Notes under the pieces: model-generated
Seen by the model: only the letters and a program-made list of their open reading frames with translations
What the model was told of the DNA's origin: nothing
Databases searched by the model: none
In this document: positions 62,831-64,000 of the stretch, piece after piece
How the letters are laid out: each line of letters opens with the position of its first letter
How positions within the stretch are numbered: position 1 is the first letter of the stretch
Source: Chrysomallon squamiferum
Lineage: Eukaryota; Mollusca; Gastropoda; Neomphalida; Peltospiridae
NCBI GenBank assembly: GCA_012295275.1
Contig: CM022676.1
Span: 16,029,207 to 16,093,206 of the forward strand
Length of the DNA: 64,000 nucleotides
Direction of reading: 5' to 3'
Translations under genes and position numbers: made by a program

Positions 62831-63804
62831 TGTGACTTGTTAGTGAGTCTTTGTCAGACATATTTGTATTCATAATTTTGTTTTCTGTCTAGTGAATTAT
62901 ATAATATTCTCACAATCCTTATTTTTAGATTCCCAAATAAACCAGAATGTCTGATACATTTCATATTATGTAAGGTATGATATTACAGTAATATTTATTG
63001 AGCTATAGTGTATATTAGGTTTATAAATTCATATTCCTATGGTTATTCAATGTTTCGCTGATTAGTGTCAGAAAATGGGAGCAACTACAGGTCATTATGA
63101 TTAAGATTATTATTATTATTATTATTATTATTATTTACTTATTTATTTCTCTGTTTGTATGTTTCTTTTTAGTCACTGCCGTCAGACATTTTGTATTTTA
63201 TTTTTTTGTTATTATGAATATAATATTTGGACGTCAGCCAACTGTTTTTGTATATATTTTATTGTAATATTTGGAGGTAAGCCAGCTCTACAATAATGGA
63301 AAGCAATGTCAAAGAGAACAGTTCTGTGCGAATGTATGAATGTTTTTTTTTTTTTTTTTTTGCGTAAGAGCATATAAGAAATGAGAGATAAACAGAGAGA
63401 GATACATTATGTTTCATTATATTTTATTTTCCGTGATAATTTGTTACAACTTAACTATATGCATATCTATCTATTAACGTTTTGTAAATTAAATATTTAA
63501 TTCATACCTGAAATTCCTGCCTTGTAAGCGACACCAACACCGCAACCATTGTTATCAACAGCAGCAATCTCACCACCACATCGTGTACCATGATGTTTTG
63601 TGGCTGCAACAAAATAATCAGAATAGTTTTAATCTTACTGTTCAAGTATTTACTTTTATTCAAAAGTAAAACTGGTTATAATATATACGCTCAGTATGAT
63701 ATTTTTGATTTAGACTTAGGATATATTTTTATTATTCATTACTGCCCCAGAAAACAACTGATAATATCCGAAACTGGGCCCTGGATTATGGTTAATAATC
63801 ATTA

Positions 63805-63850
<46 letters not shown>

Positions 63851-64000
63851 ATAGATATATTTTTTTACTTTTTTGTAAGCACATAAATATATAGCAAAAT
63901 AATCATAATGTAAAGTTAAATACAAATACGAATTTAATAACAGATAGAGGACACAGAGAGGGACAGGTAGAGACAGAGACAGAGAGAGAGAGGAGATATT
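62830..64000. repeat. diverged fourth copy (partial) of the duplicated segment
   Basis: It aligns with about 16040-17200, including the internal repeat at 63170, the protease exon, an ATT run (63804-63850) and the start of the GA-rich tract at the right edge. Confidence 0.8.
63508..63603 (-). CDS. furin/kexin-like (S8) protease exon with active-site His, copy 4
   Basis: An open 96-nt exon with preserved splice sites (tttgttgcag; TCAG|GTATGA). It reads [18 protein letters not shown], then [21 protein letters not shown] is the family consensus. Its upstream partner exon would lie past the right edge. It is open although its flanks are diverged from copies 1 and 2, which favours past or present constraint. 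Confidence 0.68.

Overview
This window is AT-rich animal DNA, not bacterial. Genes are split into short exons with GT-AG introns, there are dozens of long microsatellites (ATT, GA, CA and TA runs), several layers of segmental duplication, and decayed Tc1/mariner transposase pieces. The protein families (two-exon group A SRCR domains, Ig, FN3, a furin/kexin-type protease exon) say metazoan. The very high density of trinucleotide runs resembles cephalopod (octopus-like) genomes, but that assignment is inference.

The centre of the window is an SRCR receptor locus. Every SRCR domain is coded by two exons: a first half of 145 nt that enters in phase 1 and leaves in phase 2, and a second half of 170-176 nt that returns to phase 1. 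Four subtypes recur, here called A, B, C and D. From 1.0 to 6.2 kb lie four SRCR domains on the minus strand (5' to 3': A, B, C, D). From 9.0 to 13.8 kb is an inverted copy of A-B-C on the plus strand, mostly broken by frameshifts and stops. The two blocks form a head-to-head palindrome centred near 7.65 kb.

From about 13.4 to 27.7 kb a segment of about 7 kb is present twice in tandem (copies 1 and 2), with a 200-N gap at the junction. Each copy holds one frameshifted C-type second-half exon (copy 1's is at 13.7 kb), a TATA box and a signal-peptide exon (19.6 and 26.6 kb), a conserved hairpin-like block, and minus-strand exons of a furin/kexin-like protease around its active-site histidine. 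More diverged copies of the hairpin and protease pieces lie at 58-64 kb.

The best gene runs from about 26.6 to 55.6 kb on the plus strand: signal peptide, five SRCR domains, Ig-Ig-FN3, Ig-Ig-FN3 (the last FN3 exon carries a +1 frameshift), one transmembrane helix and a short cytoplasmic tail over three small exons. The tail holds two YxxL motifs 12 residues apart, an ITAM-like arrangement. Every join keeps phase, and skipping the damaged FN3 exon leaves an open frame of about 1105 residues. The tail intron holds a 2-kb, 32-bp minisatellite. The product reads as a cell-surface receptor of possible immune type, surrounded by SRCR cassettes and relics that document repeated duplication, inversion and half-domain exchange. 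No bacterial genes, CRISPR arrays, rRNA or tRNA genes were recognised.
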